Source of the DNA: Pseudomonadota bacterium
Lineage (GTDB): Bacteria > Pseudomonadota > Alphaproteobacteria > Rhizobiales > Beijerinckiaceae
Direction of reading: 5' to 3'
Length of the DNA stretch: 64,000 nt
NCBI GenBank assembly: GCA_023450615.1
Contig: JAEXGT010000047.1
Coordinates: 77,294-141,293, forward strand
Every line of letters starts with the position of its first letter. Positions within the stretch are counted from its first letter, which is position 1. Position numbers and translations under genes: made by a program. Under the pieces are notes generated by a model, which saw only the letters and a program-made list of their open reading frames with translations, was not told the origin of the DNA and searched no databases. Of this stretch, positions 31,319-40,677 are shown piece after piece.

Positions 31319-32206
31319 TTATTCGAGACCGCGGCGGCCCTTGCTCGTATCCGGCGGGTTGTCCTCGAAGGCGATGAGGTGCTGACGTTGTTCGCCCAGG
31401 CCTTCGATGCCGAGGCTCATCACATCGCCGGCCTTCAAATACCGCGGCGGCTTCATGCCCATGCCGACGCCGGGAGGCGTGCCGGTGGTGATCACATCAC
31501 CGGGCTCCAGGATCATGAAGTGCGAGACATAAGACACGATCTGAGCCACGTTGAAGATCATGGTCTTTGTGGAGCCCGTCTGCATGCGCTCGCCATTCAC
31601 GTCGAGCCACATGGAAAGGTTCTGCGGATCGGGGATCTCGTCCTTGGTGACGAGCCAGGGGCCGAGCGGACCGAAGGTCGGGCAGCCTTTGCCCTTGCTC
31701 CAGGTGCCGCCGCGCTCCAGCTGAAATTCGCGCTCCGAGACGTCGTTGCAGACGCAGTAGCCGGCGACGAATTCGAGGGCCTGATTGGCTCCCACATAGG
31801 AAGCTCGTGAGCCGATCACGATGGCCAGTTCGACCTCCCAGTCGGTCTTATGAGAGCCGCGCGGAATGATGACATCGTCGTTCGGGCCCACGATGCAGGA
31901 GGGAGCCTTATTGAAGACGATGGGCTCTGCCGGGATCGGCGCCCCGGTTTCGGCGGCATGATCAGCATAATTCAGGCCGATGGCGATAAAATTGCGGACG
32001 TGCCCCACGCAGGCGCCAAGGCGCGTCTCTGAAGAGACGAGGGGAAGGGTACCGGAATCGAGATTGCGGATGCGGGAAAGGCTCTCCGGCGACAAGGTCG
32101 CGCCTGTAATATCCGGGATCACGCCGGACAGGTCGCGGAGCTGTCCTTGCGCATCAATAATTCCCGCCTTCTCCCGACCGGTTTCCCCAAATCTCACCAG
32201 CTTCAT
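31319..32206 (-). CDS. Fumarylacetoacetate hydrolase family protein
   Basis: The 295-residue protein belongs to the FAH superfamily, which cleaves C-C bonds or hydrates and tautomerises beta-keto acids using Mg or Ca. The core is visible: GLNYADHAAETG, IVFNKAPSCIVGPND, the metal residues in DWEVELAIVIGSRAS, GYCVCNDVSEREFQ and TGTPPGVGMGMKPP. ATG 32206 has AAGGAG 6 nt upstream. The likely substrates are acylpyruvates, oxaloacetate-like acids or aromatic breakdown products; context gives no more detail. Confidence 0.9.
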   Translation of the reverse strand: MKLVRFGETGREKAGIIDAQGQLRDLSGVIPDITGATLSPESLSRIRNLDSGTLPLVSSETRLGACVGHVRNFIAIGLNYADHAAETGAPIPAEPIVFNKAPSCIVGPNDDVIIPRGSHKTDWEVELAIVIGSRASYVGANQALEFVAGYCVCNDVSEREFQLERGGTWSKGKGCPTFGPLGPWLVTKDEIPDPQNLSMWLDVNGERMQTGSTKTMIFNVAQIVSYVSHFMILEPGDVITTGTPPGVGMGMKPPRYLKAGDVMSLGIEGLGEQRQHLIAFEDNPPDTSKGRRGLE

Positions 32207-32585
32207 TAAATGCTCCTTGCGTAACGGCAAATCTCTATGTGGCGTAGTCGCGCTAGCCTACAATGCATGTTCCAGGGACGAATATGTTGCTGTTTTGCCA
32301 CGAGGGCAGAGAAAGCACGAGATTTCCCCCAAGCGACAAGATGCAGCAAAGTTTCGTTTTGGCTCCATCAATACATTGGTTTACATATGAACGATGCGTA
32401 TTGAGCGTAATTGTTGATTTTGTCTTGCGAAATTTTGTGATTAGTTAAGTAAATGTGCAAAGTATTCGGTGCTACTTGGGGGTAAATGCGGGCTAATTAA
32501 GGAGATTGCGGTGAAAATAAAGCATTGGCACAGTGTCGCTAATGCGGGATTCCCCGCAACAAATTAAAATGGGCAGGAAGCTTCC
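32207..32585. other. AT-rich divergent intergenic region before the FadL-type gene
   Basis: The region between the FAH and porin genes is clearly more AT-rich than its flanks and should hold both promoters. Apart from the possible leader peptide at 32511-32567 and a small GCGGG/CCCGC hairpin inside it, I see no gene. Confidence 0.4.
32511..32567 (+). CDS. Possible 18-residue leader peptide of the FadL-type gene
   Basis: GTG 32511 is preceded by a perfect AAGGAG with a 6-nt spacer and opens an 18-codon frame (MKIKHWHSVANAGFPATN) that stops 18 bp before the porin start. The ribosome binding site is better than that of the porin gene itself. A GCGGG/CCCGC hairpin lies within the frame. It may couple translation to the porin gene or be a chance frame. 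Confidence 0.35.
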   Translation: MKIKHWHSVANAGFPATN

Positions 32586-33926
32586 ATGAGCCATCTTCAC
32601 CGTTCTTTGTCCCTCGCTGCGGTTTCCTTCGCGGCTCTCATTGCTGCCCAGAGCGGCGCGCAGGCGGGCGGTTTCGCGCTTCGTGAGCAGAGCGCCACTG
32701 CGCAGGGATACTCCTTCGCCGGTGCGGCATCCGGCTCGGGCTACCTTTCCTCGATGTACTGGAACCCCGCCGTCATCACGATGATGCCGGGCTGGATGAC
32801 TGAAACGCATCTCTCGCTGATCATTCCGCGCGTCGATATCAACCCGAATCCGTTTCTGACCCCGACCGCGATCTTCGGCGCCTCGGGTGACATCGGACAG
32901 GACGCAATCCTGCCTGCCGGCTACGGTTCCTACCAGATCAACGACAAGATCTGGGTCGGTCTGTCCAGCTCTTCTCCCTACGGTCTCGTGACCGATCCCC
33001 GCCAGGATTGGGCCGGTCAGGCGTATTCGCGCTCGTCAAGGATCTTCTCGCTGAACGTCAATCCGGTCATCGGTTTCAAGGTGAACGAGTGGCTGTCGGT
33101 CGCCGCCGGCCCGTCGCTCCAGTACTTCGACATTCGCTTGAAGGCCGCTGCGCCGACGCCTCTTACGGTGCCCGCCACGGTGGTGCGTCCCGGCCAGCCG
33201 AACGGCATTCTCGAAGGCGACGATGTCGGTTTCGGCTTCACGGCGGGTCTGACCCTTACGCCAGTCGCCGGAACGACGATCGGTATCGGCTATCGCTCGG
33301 CAATCTCGCACAGCCTCGAGGGCTCTTTCACGCTGCCTCCGGGCGCGGTTGCTCCCATTGGGATCCGCACGCCGATCGAAGCATCCCTGCGGACCCCGGA
33401 TCAGGTCACGGTCGGCCTCTCGCAAGTGATCTCGCCTGCCATGACCGTCCATCTCGGCTTCGAGTGGACGAACTGGAGCGTGCTCAAGACCCCGCTCGTC
33501 ACCAACGCGAATACGGGGGCCCTCGTCCAGGATCTTCCGCTGAATTACGAGGATGGTTTCTTCTATTCGCTGGGTATGGATTACAAGCTGAACAACCAGT
33601 GGACCGTGCGCGCCGGTCTGGCGTACGAGCAGTCGCCGATCGATACGGAGATCCGTTCCACCCGTCTGCCTGACAACGACCGTATCTGGGCCTCGCTCGG
33701 CGTCGGGTATCAGTGGAACGACAAGCTCTCGTTCGACCTCTCCTATACGCACATCTTCGCTAACGAAACGGACATCCGCATCGTGCCCGGTCATCAGGAT
33801 TACGCAGGGCTTCCTTTCGTGGCCGATGTCGATGCGAGCGTCGATATCGTCTCGGTTGGCCTGCGCTATCGCTGGGACGACCCGAAGGTAGCCATTCCGG
33901 CAGCTCCGGTCGTTCGCAAGTACTGA
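32586..33926 (+). CDS. OmpP1/FadL/TodX-family outer membrane protein
   Basis: The 446-residue protein has a signal peptide (cleavage after AQA near residue 27) and the FadL N-terminal hatch motif (GGFALREQSATAQGYSFAGA, then YWNPAVIT). Repeated amphipathic strands and a terminal aromatic-rich strand (GLRYRWDDPK) fit a 14-strand beta barrel. FadL proteins carry long-chain fatty acids or other hydrophobic compounds across the outer membrane. The gene is monocistronic and ends at a strong terminator. The actual substrate is not known. Confidence 0.9.
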   Translation: MSHLHRSLSLAAVSFAALIAAQSGAQAGGFALREQSATAQGYSFAGAASGSGYLSSMYWNPAVITMMPGWMTETHLSLIIPRVDINPNPFLTPTAIFGASGDIGQDAILPAGYGSYQINDKIWVGLSSSSPYGLVTDPRQDWAGQAYSRSSRIFSLNVNPVIGFKVNEWLSVAAGPSLQYFDIRLKAAAPTPLTVPATVVRPGQPNGILEGDDVGFGFTAGLTLTPVAGTTIGIGYRSAISHSLEGSFTLPPGAVAPIGIRTPIEASLRTPDQVTVGLSQVISPAMTVHLGFEWTNWSVLKTPLVTNANTGALVQDLPLNYEDGFFYSLGMDYKLNNQWTVRAGLAYEQSPIDTEIRSTRLPDNDRIWASLGVGYQWNDKLSFDLSYTHIFANETDIRIVPGHQDYAGLPFVADVDASVDIVSVGLRYRWDDPKVAIPAAPVVRKY

Positions 33927-33948
33927 GAGTCGAGAAGTTCGAAGCAGA

Positions 33949-33977
33949 AAGGCCGGCAGTGAAGCCGGCCTTTTTTA
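33949..33977 (+). terminator. Rho-independent terminator of the FadL-type gene
   Basis: AAGGCCGGC (33949-33957) pairs with GCCGGCCTT (33964-33972), followed by TTTTA. It also lies at the 3' side of the convergent phaC. Confidence 0.9.
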
Positions 33978-33999
33978 TTGGCGCCCGTGAGTTCTCGGC

Positions 34000-35805
34000 T
34001 CAAGCCTTCGCCAGCACGTAGGTGCCTGGCGCATCGCAGAGTGGTTCGAGCTTGCCGCCGCCGGGCTCGCGTGCGGGCACCTTTTTCGGCGCCTGCTTCT
34101 CGATCCACGAGAACCAATATGGCCACCATGACCCCGCCGTCTCCGTGGCCCCGGCCATCCAATCCTCTAGCTCGCCCTCGGCGGGGCCGCCCGTCCAGAA
34201 CTGATATTTCGGTTTGGCCGCCGAATTGACGACACCCGCGATATGGCCCGAGCCTGCAAGCACGAAATCGACCGGCCCTCCGAACATCCGTGAGCCGACG
34301 AAGACGGAGCGGGCAGGGGCGATATGGTCTTCCTTGGTCGCGAGATTGAAGATCGGCGCCTTGATCTTCTTCAGGTCGAGCTTCACGCCCGCAAGCTCCA
34401 TCTCGCCCTTGGCGAGCTTGTTCTCCAGATAGCAGTTGCGCAGATAGAAGGCATGGTTCGCCGCTGGCATGCGCGTGGAATCGGAGTTCCAGTAGAGCAG
34501 GTCGAAGGCTGTAGGTGCGCGGCCCTTCATGTAGACATTCACGACGTTCGACCAGATCAGATCGGTCGGCCGGAGCATGTTGAAGGCATTGGCCATGCGC
34601 GAGCCGTCGAGGTAGCCGCGCTTCTTCATCTCCGCCTCGACGGTGCGGATCTGCTCCTCGTCCGCGAACACCTTCAGGTCGCCCGCATGGGTGAAATCCA
34701 CCTGCGCGGTGAAGAAGGTCGCGCTGTCGATACGCTTGTCCCGCTTTGCCGCCATGTAGGCCATGGTGATGGCGAGCAGCGTGCCGCCGACGCAATAGCC
34801 GATGGCCGTCACCTTCTTCTCGCCCGTCGCCTGCTCAATGGCGTCGAGCGCCGCGAAGACGCCCTCGCGCATGTAATGCTCGAAACCCTTCTCCGCGTGC
34901 TGTTCCGCCGGATTGACCCAGGAGATGCAGAACACCGTGAGGCCCTGGGCGACAGCCCAGCGAATGAAGCTCTTCTCGGGATTCAGGTCGAGAATGTAGT
35001 ACTTGTTGATCCACGGCGGCACGATCAGCAAGGGGCGCTTGAGGACCTTATCGGTAGAGGGAGCGTACTGGATCAGTTCGATCAGGTCGTTGCGGAAAAT
35101 GACCTTGCCCGGCGTCGTTGCGATGTTCACGCCGACCTTGAAGTTACTGGGATCGGTCTGGCGGATCTTGAGTTCGCCGCGTCCCGCCTGAATATCCTCC
35201 GCCAGCATCGCCATGCCGCGAGCCAGATTCGCGCCGTTCTCCTTGATGGTCTCGCGGATCAGCTCAGGATTGGTCAGGAGGAAGTTCGACGGTGAGAGGG
35301 CGCTGGAAATCTGCTTGATGTAGAACTGCGCCTTGTGCCGAGTCCGCTCATCGAGGCCATCGGCTTCCTCCACCATGTCTTCCGCCCAGCGGGAGGAAAT
35401 CAGGTAGGCCTGCTTTACGAAATCGAAGACCGGATTAGCGGACCATTCCGGGTCATTGAAGCGGCTGTCCTTGGGCTCGGGCTCCGCGACGGGCTCGACA
35501 GGCTCGCCCTGAGCCTTCTTGAGGGTCGAAGCCCAGAGATTGAGGAACTGGGAGCCGAGGCGGGTCTGCGCTTCGAGAGACCTCTGAGGGTCGCTCAGCC
35601 AGGTTTCCACCACGCGGCCCAGCGTCCTGATGGCGTCCGAGGCATCGTTTGCCATCTCCGGAGGCGAGCCGCGCTCTTCCATAGGCTTGAGATAGGCGGC
35701 CGTCGCCTTGGTTGCTCCCTCGATGAAGCGGGCCATGTTGCGGGAGAGCTCCTCGAAGTCCGGAGCTGAAGACTGGGTCTTCTCTTCACCGTATGGCTTG
35801 TCCAT
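34000..35805 (-). CDS. phaC: Class I polyhydroxyalkanoate synthase
   Basis: The 601-residue enzyme polymerises hydroxyacyl-CoA into PHA storage granules. It has the PhaC N-domain (about residues 60-240) and an alpha/beta-hydrolase catalytic domain with the lipase-like box AIGYCVGGTLL, nucleophile Cys338, a catalytic aspartate region in NLATKEDHIAPARS and the histidine in AGSGHIAGV. GGGAG lies before ATG 35805. The length is normal for class I. No phaA, phaB or phasin gene lies next to it. The opposite strand upstream carries a lipoprotein gene about 100 bp away. Confidence 0.96.
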   Translation of the reverse strand: MDKPYGEEKTQSSAPDFEELSRNMARFIEGATKATAAYLKPMEERGSPPEMANDASDAIRTLGRVVETWLSDPQRSLEAQTRLGSQFLNLWASTLKKAQGEPVEPVAEPEPKDSRFNDPEWSANPVFDFVKQAYLISSRWAEDMVEEADGLDERTRHKAQFYIKQISSALSPSNFLLTNPELIRETIKENGANLARGMAMLAEDIQAGRGELKIRQTDPSNFKVGVNIATTPGKVIFRNDLIELIQYAPSTDKVLKRPLLIVPPWINKYYILDLNPEKSFIRWAVAQGLTVFCISWVNPAEQHAEKGFEHYMREGVFAALDAIEQATGEKKVTAIGYCVGGTLLAITMAYMAAKRDKRIDSATFFTAQVDFTHAGDLKVFADEEQIRTVEAEMKKRGYLDGSRMANAFNMLRPTDLIWSNVVNVYMKGRAPTAFDLLYWNSDSTRMPAANHAFYLRNCYLENKLAKGEMELAGVKLDLKKIKAPIFNLATKEDHIAPARSVFVGSRMFGGPVDFVLAGSGHIAGVVNSAAKPKYQFWTGGPAEGELEDWMAGATETAGSWWPYWFSWIEKQAPKKVPAREPGGGKLEPLCDAPGTYVLAKA

Positions 35806-35908
35806 AAGGCGATCTCCCTCTATCTCGCGGCATTGCTCAGGGTGCGCATTTCGAGCATCTTAGCGTTCGATCCCCGATCTGTGCACTTATTCTCTTAGGT
35901 TAGCGACA

Positions 35909-36322
35909 ATGCGTATTCAGTTTCCAACGGCTTCCCGCGCACCGGCTTTGGTTCTAGCCGTGCTGGTTGCTGCTAACGTCACAGCGTGCGCAGGTGGTTC
36001 CAATCCCGTCCGCGATATTGCGACTGCGGTCGGGGCGGGGCCCCAGGTCGCTCCGACACCGGACTTTGTTGCCAGCTCACGCCCACAGAAGCTGGAATAC
36101 ATGCCCATCGGAACGCCTGTCGAGGAACGTCCTACCCCGGCGCGGAGCCCTGACGAGATCAAGGCTGCCGAATCCGAGCTCGACGCTCTGCGGGCCCGCA
36201 ACGAGTCCGCCGGAGCAGCAGCTGCGCGTCTGGGCGGAACGCCGCCGCCGGAGCCGATCAAGCTGCCGGTCAACACGCCGCAGAGGACACGCAAGAAGAC
36301 GAATTCCAATAGCAATCGCTAG
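35909..36322 (+). CDS. Putative lipoprotein, 137 residues
   Basis: The N-terminus (MRIQFPTASRAPALVLAVLV) leads to AANVTACAGG, a plausible lipobox with Cys27. The rest is proline- and alanine-rich with a short helical segment (SPDEIKAAESELDALRARNE) and a basic, asparagine-rich tail. I recognise no family. It starts 42 bp before the aminotransferase gene and may share its transcript. Confidence 0.6.
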   Translation: MRIQFPTASRAPALVLAVLVAANVTACAGGSNPVRDIATAVGAGPQVAPTPDFVASSRPQKLEYMPIGTPVEERPTPARSPDEIKAAESELDALRARNESAGAAAARLGGTPPPEPIKLPVNTPQRTRKKTNSNSNR

Positions 36323-36364
36323 AAACTATACCGGATGGATTCGCATCCGCTCGAGGACAGAACC

Positions 36365-37585
36365 ATGTCTAATTTTTACCGCATCAAGCGCCTTCCGCCT
36401 TATGTCTTCGAGCAGGTCAACCGCATCAAAGCCGCCGCGCGAGCCAATGGGGCGGATATCATCGATCTCGGCATGGGCAATCCGGACCTGCAGGCTCCGC
36501 AGCACGTAATCGACAAGCTCGTGGAGACGGTGGGAAAGCCGCGCACGGACCGCTACTCGGCCTCCAAAGGCATCGGTGGCCTGCGCCGCGCCCAGGCTGG
36601 CTATTACGAGCGCCGTTTCGGCGTGAAGCTCAATCCCGATACGCAGGTGGTGGCGACACTCGGCTCCAAGGAAGGCTTCGCCAACATGGCGCAGGCCATC
36701 ACCGAGCCGGGCGACGTGATTCTTGTGCCGAACCCCAGCTACCCGATCCACGCCTTCGGCTTCCTGATGGCGGGCGGCGTGATCCGCTCGGTCCCTGCCG
36801 AGCCGACACCGGATTTCTTCGTCGCGGCTGAGAGGGCGGTCATGCACTCGATCCCGAAGCCCGTGGCTCTCGTGGTCTGCTACCCGTCGAACCCCACGGC
36901 CTATGTGGCTTCCCTCGACTTTTACCGGGATCTCGTCGCCTTCGCTAAGAAGCATGAGCTCATCCTGCTGTCGGATCTCGCCTATTCGGAGGTGTATTTC
37001 GACGAGAGAAACCCGCCGCCCTCGATCCTTCAGGTGCCCGGCGCCATCGATGTAGCGGTAGAGTTCACCTCCATGTCTAAGACATTCTCCATGGCGGGCT
37101 GGCGTATCGGCTTTGCCGTGGGCAACGAACGCCTGCTCGCGGCGCTCGCCCGGGTGAAATCCTATCTCGATTATGGCGCCTTCACGCCGGTCCAGGTGGC
37201 CGCGACCGCCGCCCTCAACGGTCCTGACGATTGCATCCGCGAGATGCGGGCGACCTATAAGAAGCGGCGCGACGTGATGGTGGATGCCTTCGCGAAAGCG
37301 GGCTGGTCCATTCCGGCCCCCAGCGCATCCATGTTCGCCTGGGTCCAGATTCCTGAGAAATTCAGGAGCATGGGCAGCTTGGAATTCTCCAAGCTGCTCG
37401 TGGAGAAGGCTGACGTTGCGGTCGCTCCCGGCATCGGCTTCGGCGAGCACGGCGACGATTATGTCCGTATCGCCCTTGTGGAAAACGAGCAGCGCATCCG
37501 TCAGGCTGCCCGCAACATCCGCAAATTCTTCGATACCGCCGACCAGACCCTCCACAACGTGGTGCCGCTGGCGCGCCGGGGCTGA
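36365..37585 (+). CDS. PLP-dependent aminotransferase, class I/II (AlaC-like)
   Basis: The 406-residue protein is a fold-I aminotransferase. It shows IIDLGMGNPDLQAP, the region YSASKGIGGLRRAQAGYYER, the asparagine in CYPSNPTAYVA, the aspartate-tyrosine pair in LSDLAYSEVYF and the PLP motif SMSKTFSMAGWRIGF. The closest groups are AlaC-type glutamate-pyruvate and LL-diaminopimelate aminotransferases. ATG 36365 has GAGGA upstream. Its partners downstream are homoserine dehydrogenase, glpX and recJ, so an amino acid role is likely. Confidence 0.9.
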   Translation: MSNFYRIKRLPPYVFEQVNRIKAAARANGADIIDLGMGNPDLQAPQHVIDKLVETVGKPRTDRYSASKGIGGLRRAQAGYYERRFGVKLNPDTQVVATLGSKEGFANMAQAITEPGDVILVPNPSYPIHAFGFLMAGGVIRSVPAEPTPDFFVAAERAVMHSIPKPVALVVCYPSNPTAYVASLDFYRDLVAFAKKHELILLSDLAYSEVYFDERNPPPSILQVPGAIDVAVEFTSMSKTFSMAGWRIGFAVGNERLLAALARVKSYLDYGAFTPVQVAATAALNGPDDCIREMRATYKKRRDVMVDAFAKAGWSIPAPSASMFAWVQIPEKFRSMGSLEFSKLLVEKADVAVAPGIGFGEHGDDYVRIALVENEQRIRQAARNIRKFFDTADQTLHNVVPLARRG

Positions 37586-37693
37586 GTTCCGGCAGACGGG
37601 CGACCGGTATTTGGCCCAAGTTCCCCTGTCCGCATGGACATGAGAGCTTGGCAGTCGTAAAGAGCAACCCGGTTTTACAGGGAGCTTTTGTCC

Positions 37694-39016
37694 GTGACAC
37701 GTCCTCTCAAGGTGGGCATCGCCGGCCTCGGTACTGTTGGCGCTTCGGTTATTCGGATCCTCGAACGCCGGAACGAGACTGTGACCCAGAGGGGCGGGCG
37801 GCCTGTCGAGGTCGTGGCCGTGTCTGCCCGCGATAAGGCGAAGGACCGGGGCGTCGATCTTTCCCGCTTCACGTGGTTCGACAATCCGGTGGAGCTTGCT
37901 CGCTCGGCGGATGTGGAATGCGTGGTCGAGCTGGTGGGCGGCGCCGACGGTGCCGCGCTCGAGGTGGTTCAGGCCGCTCTGTCCCAGGGCAGGCATGTGG
38001 TTACCGCCAACAAGGCGCTGCTTGCGAAGCACGGATTGGCGCTGGCGAAGCTCGCGGAATCCAAGGGCGTGTCGATCTCCTTCGAGGCCTCCGTCGCCGG
38101 CGGCATCCCGATCATCAAGACCCTGCGCGAGGCTCTGCCCGGTAACGAGGTGTCCCGCCTCTACGGCATCCTCAACGGTACCTGCAATTACATCCTGTCC
38201 CGCATGGAGCTGGAAGGGCTGACCTTCCAGGAATGTCTGAAGGACGCTCAGCGCCTCGGCTACGCGGAGGCCGACCCGACCTTCGACGTAGAGGGCTTCG
38301 ACACGGCCCATAAGCTCGCGATCCTCACGAGCCTTGCTTTCGGCACGCAGATCGATGCCGAAGCGATCTATGTGGAGGGCATCTCCTCCATTACGCCGCT
38401 AGACCTCGCCATGGCGAAGGAGCTGGGCTTCCGGATCAAGCTGCTCGGAGTCGCTGAGCGCACGGAAACCGGCATCGAGCAGCGCGTGCATCCGACCATG
38501 GTGCCGCGCACCTCGTCCATCGCTCAGGTCATGGGCGTAACGAACGCGGTGACCATCGATGCCGATGCGGTGCGGGAGCTGACCCTCATCGGCCCCGGGG
38601 CCGGAGGGGACGCAACCGCCTCGGCCGTGGTGGCGGATATTGCCGACGTGGCTGCTGGCGTCGCCCAACCTCTCTTCGGCAAGCCTGTCGATCAGCTGGA
38701 AAAGGCGCCGCGCGCGCCCATGCAGCGTCACGAGGGCGGCTATTACATCCGCTTGACGGTTCACGACCGTCCCGGCGTCGCTGCCGGTGTCGCGACGCGC
38801 ATGGCGGAAGAAGACATTTCGCTGGAGAGCATCCTGCAGAAGCGTTCCGAAGTCGCCGCGACGCAAGATCCGCACGGCCGCTCGGGGGCGCCTGTCTCCC
38901 TCGTTCTCATTACTTATGCGGCGACCGAGGCATCCATCCGTTCGGCGGTCGAAAAGATCTCGAGGGATGGTCTTATTGCCGAGCCGCCCCAAGTCATCCG
39001 CATCGAACGCGATTAA
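37694..39016 (+). CDS. hom: Homoserine dehydrogenase
   Basis: The 440-residue enzyme reduces aspartate semialdehyde to homoserine on the path to methionine and threonine. It has the NAD(P) loop VGIAGLGTVGASV, the TANKALLAKHG and EASVAGGIPIIKTLRE blocks, the substrate-site LNGTCNYILS with DAQRLGYAEADPTFDVEG, and a C-terminal ACT domain (YIRLTVHDRPGVAAGVATRM) for feedback control. The start is GTG 37694 or TTG 37688, both behind GGGAG. It supplies homoserine that a MetY-type enzyme like the one at 25387 could use after acetylation. Confidence 0.95.
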   Translation: MTRPLKVGIAGLGTVGASVIRILERRNETVTQRGGRPVEVVAVSARDKAKDRGVDLSRFTWFDNPVELARSADVECVVELVGGADGAALEVVQAALSQGRHVVTANKALLAKHGLALAKLAESKGVSISFEASVAGGIPIIKTLREALPGNEVSRLYGILNGTCNYILSRMELEGLTFQECLKDAQRLGYAEADPTFDVEGFDTAHKLAILTSLAFGTQIDAEAIYVEGISSITPLDLAMAKELGFRIKLLGVAERTETGIEQRVHPTMVPRTSSIAQVMGVTNAVTIDADAVRELTLIGPGAGGDATASAVVADIADVAAGVAQPLFGKPVDQLEKAPRAPMQRHEGGYYIRLTVHDRPGVAAGVATRMAEEDISLESILQKRSEVAATQDPHGRSGAPVSLVLITYAATEASIRSAVEKISRDGLIAEPPQVIRIERD

Positions 39017-39072
39017 TCATCTGGCGGGCGGCAAACGCCCGCCGATCACCTTAAGAGGGAGACGACACGTCC

Positions 39073-40071
39073 ATGTCGCAAGGCATTACCGTCCAACCGG
39101 GGCAAATCATCGAGCGCATTCTGACCTTGGAGCTCGTCCGCGTTACTGAGCGCGCGGCTGTGGCTTCCGCCAGACTGCGAGGGCGCGGCAACGAGAAGGC
39201 AGCCGACCAAGCGGCCGTGGACGCCATGCGCCGCGAGCTCAACAAGCTTCCGATCGACGGAACGGTGGTGATCGGCGAGGGCGAGCGCGATGAGGCGCCC
39301 ATGCTTTTCATCGGTGAAAAGGTGGGCAACAAGCAGGGGCCGAAGGTCGATATCGCCGTCGATCCGCTGGAGGGCACCACCCTCTGCGCGAAAGACATGC
39401 CGGGCTCCATCGCCGTGATGGCCATGGCCGAGGCCGGAACGCTGCTGGCCGCCCCCGACGTCTACATGCACAAGATCGCCGTCGGCCCGGGCTATCCCAC
39501 CGGCGTGGTCGATCTCGACGCTTCTCCCGAGGACAACATTCACGCGCTGGCCAAGGCGAAGGGCGTGAAGCCGAACGAGATCAACTGCCTCGTCCTCGAC
39601 CGTCCGCGGCATGCGGAGCTCATTGCCGCGATCCGCAAGACGGGCGCGGGCGTTCGCCTCATCACCGATGGCGACGTGGCCGGTGTGATCTTCACGACGA
39701 AACCCGCCGACACGGGCATTGACCTTTATCTCGGCATCGGCGCCGCCCCCGAGGGCGTTCTCGCCGCCGGCGCGCTGCGCTGCATCGGCGGCCAGATGCA
39801 GGGCCGCCTCATCCTCGACACGGAAGAGAAGCGTTCCCGCGCGCTCCAGATGGGCGTGACCGACCCCAACAAGAAGTACGACGTGACGGATCTCGCCCGC
39901 GGCGACGTGATCGTGGCCGCAACTGGCGTGACGGACGGCGGGCTCCTGAAGGGCGTCCATTTCGGCAAGGACGTGATCACCACCGAAACGGTGGTCTACC
40001 GCTCCGCCACCGGCACCGTGCGCCGCATCTACGGCGAACACCGCGAGCTGTCGAAGTTCCACCTGGACTAA
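39073..40071 (+). CDS. glpX: Class II fructose-1,6-bisphosphatase
   Basis: The 332-residue gluconeogenic phosphatase has the GlpX core: VVIGEGERDEAPMLFIGEKV, the metal site in IAVDPLEGTTLCAKDMPGSI, and the late VVAATGVTDGGLLKGV. AAGAGGGAG stands before the ATG. A GGCGGGCG/CGCCCGCC hairpin without a T-run lies between hom and this gene (39023-39043) and may reduce read-through. The hom-glpX-recJ order is usual in Rhizobiales. Confidence 0.95.
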   Translation: MSQGITVQPGQIIERILTLELVRVTERAAVASARLRGRGNEKAADQAAVDAMRRELNKLPIDGTVVIGEGERDEAPMLFIGEKVGNKQGPKVDIAVDPLEGTTLCAKDMPGSIAVMAMAEAGTLLAAPDVYMHKIAVGPGYPTGVVDLDASPEDNIHALAKAKGVKPNEINCLVLDRPRHAELIAAIRKTGAGVRLITDGDVAGVIFTTKPADTGIDLYLGIGAAPEGVLAAGALRCIGGQMQGRLILDTEEKRSRALQMGVTDPNKKYDVTDLARGDVIVAATGVTDGGLLKGVHFGKDVITTETVVYRSATGTVRRIYGEHRELSKFHLD

Positions 40072-40100
40072 GATTCTCCAGCAGGTCATATTTTACTCAT

Positions 40101-40132
40101 CGTCATGGCCGGGCTCGTCCCGGCCATCTTCG
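40101..40132 (+). repeat. REP-like palindromic repeat, single unit
   Basis: CGTCATGGCCGGGCTCGTCC followed by CGGCCATCTT matches 27 of 30 bases of the unit at 31221. It lies 30 bp past the glpX stop and upstream of the GNAT gene. Confidence 0.65.
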
Positions 40133-40206
40133 TTTCAGGCCCAAGCCACATCCTTAAGGGCGCAGGCTGCGTCATAAGGGTGGGGCGCTATTGGCAGGAT
40201 CGGTAT

Positions 40207-40650
40207 ATGGTCATCGACATTCGCCCCTTCAGACTTGAGGACCGCGAGGCCTGGGAGCCGCTGTGGCAGGGCTACCTGACCTTCTACCAGTCGACCCTGC
40301 CGCCTGAAGTGACGAATGCGACTTGGCAACGCTTCAACGATCCAGCCGAGCCGATGCACGGTCTGGCAGCTCTTATCGAGGGCAAGATCGTCGGGATTGC
40401 GCACTACCTCTATCACCGCTCTACCTGGACGACCGGAAGCTATTGCTACCTGCAGGATCTCTTCACGGACGAGGGGGCTCGCGGGCGCGGGATCGGGCGG
40501 GCTTTGATCGAAGCGGTTTATGAGCGAGCGAAGGCCGATGGAGCCACAAGGGTCTATTGGCTAACCCATGAGACGAATACGGATGCTCAGGCACTTTACG
40601 ACAAGGTTGCTTCCCGTAGCGGCTTCATCCAATACCGCAGGCTGTTTTGA
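40207..40650 (+). CDS. GNAT-family N-acetyltransferase
   Basis: The 147-residue protein has the acetyl-CoA site LQDLFTDEGARGRGIGRALI and the C-terminal strand-helix YWLTHETNTDAQALYDKVAS typical of GNAT enzymes. ATG 40207 is chosen because CAGGA lies 7 nt upstream; a longer frame would start inside the REP-like repeat. It sits between glpX and recJ as a small insertion into an otherwise common gene order. The substrate is unknown. Confidence 0.88.
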   Translation: MVIDIRPFRLEDREAWEPLWQGYLTFYQSTLPPEVTNATWQRFNDPAEPMHGLAALIEGKIVGIAHYLYHRSTWTTGSYCYLQDLFTDEGARGRGIGRALIEAVYERAKADGATRVYWLTHETNTDAQALYDKVASRSGFIQYRRLF

Positions 40651-40677
40651 CCACATTTCCCAGTTAATATTGTTGCC

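Noticed and set aside
37088..37110. Treating the aminotransferase as DapL (LL-diaminopimelate aminotransferase) by name.
   Set aside because: Motifs are shared by AlaC, DapL and related enzymes, and context with hom does not decide between them.
36326..38311. A 661-codon open frame antisense to the aminotransferase and hom genes.
   Set aside because: It lies wholly opposite two clear genes, is rich in His/Arg/Gly as expected for a GC-rich antisense frame, and shows no domain.
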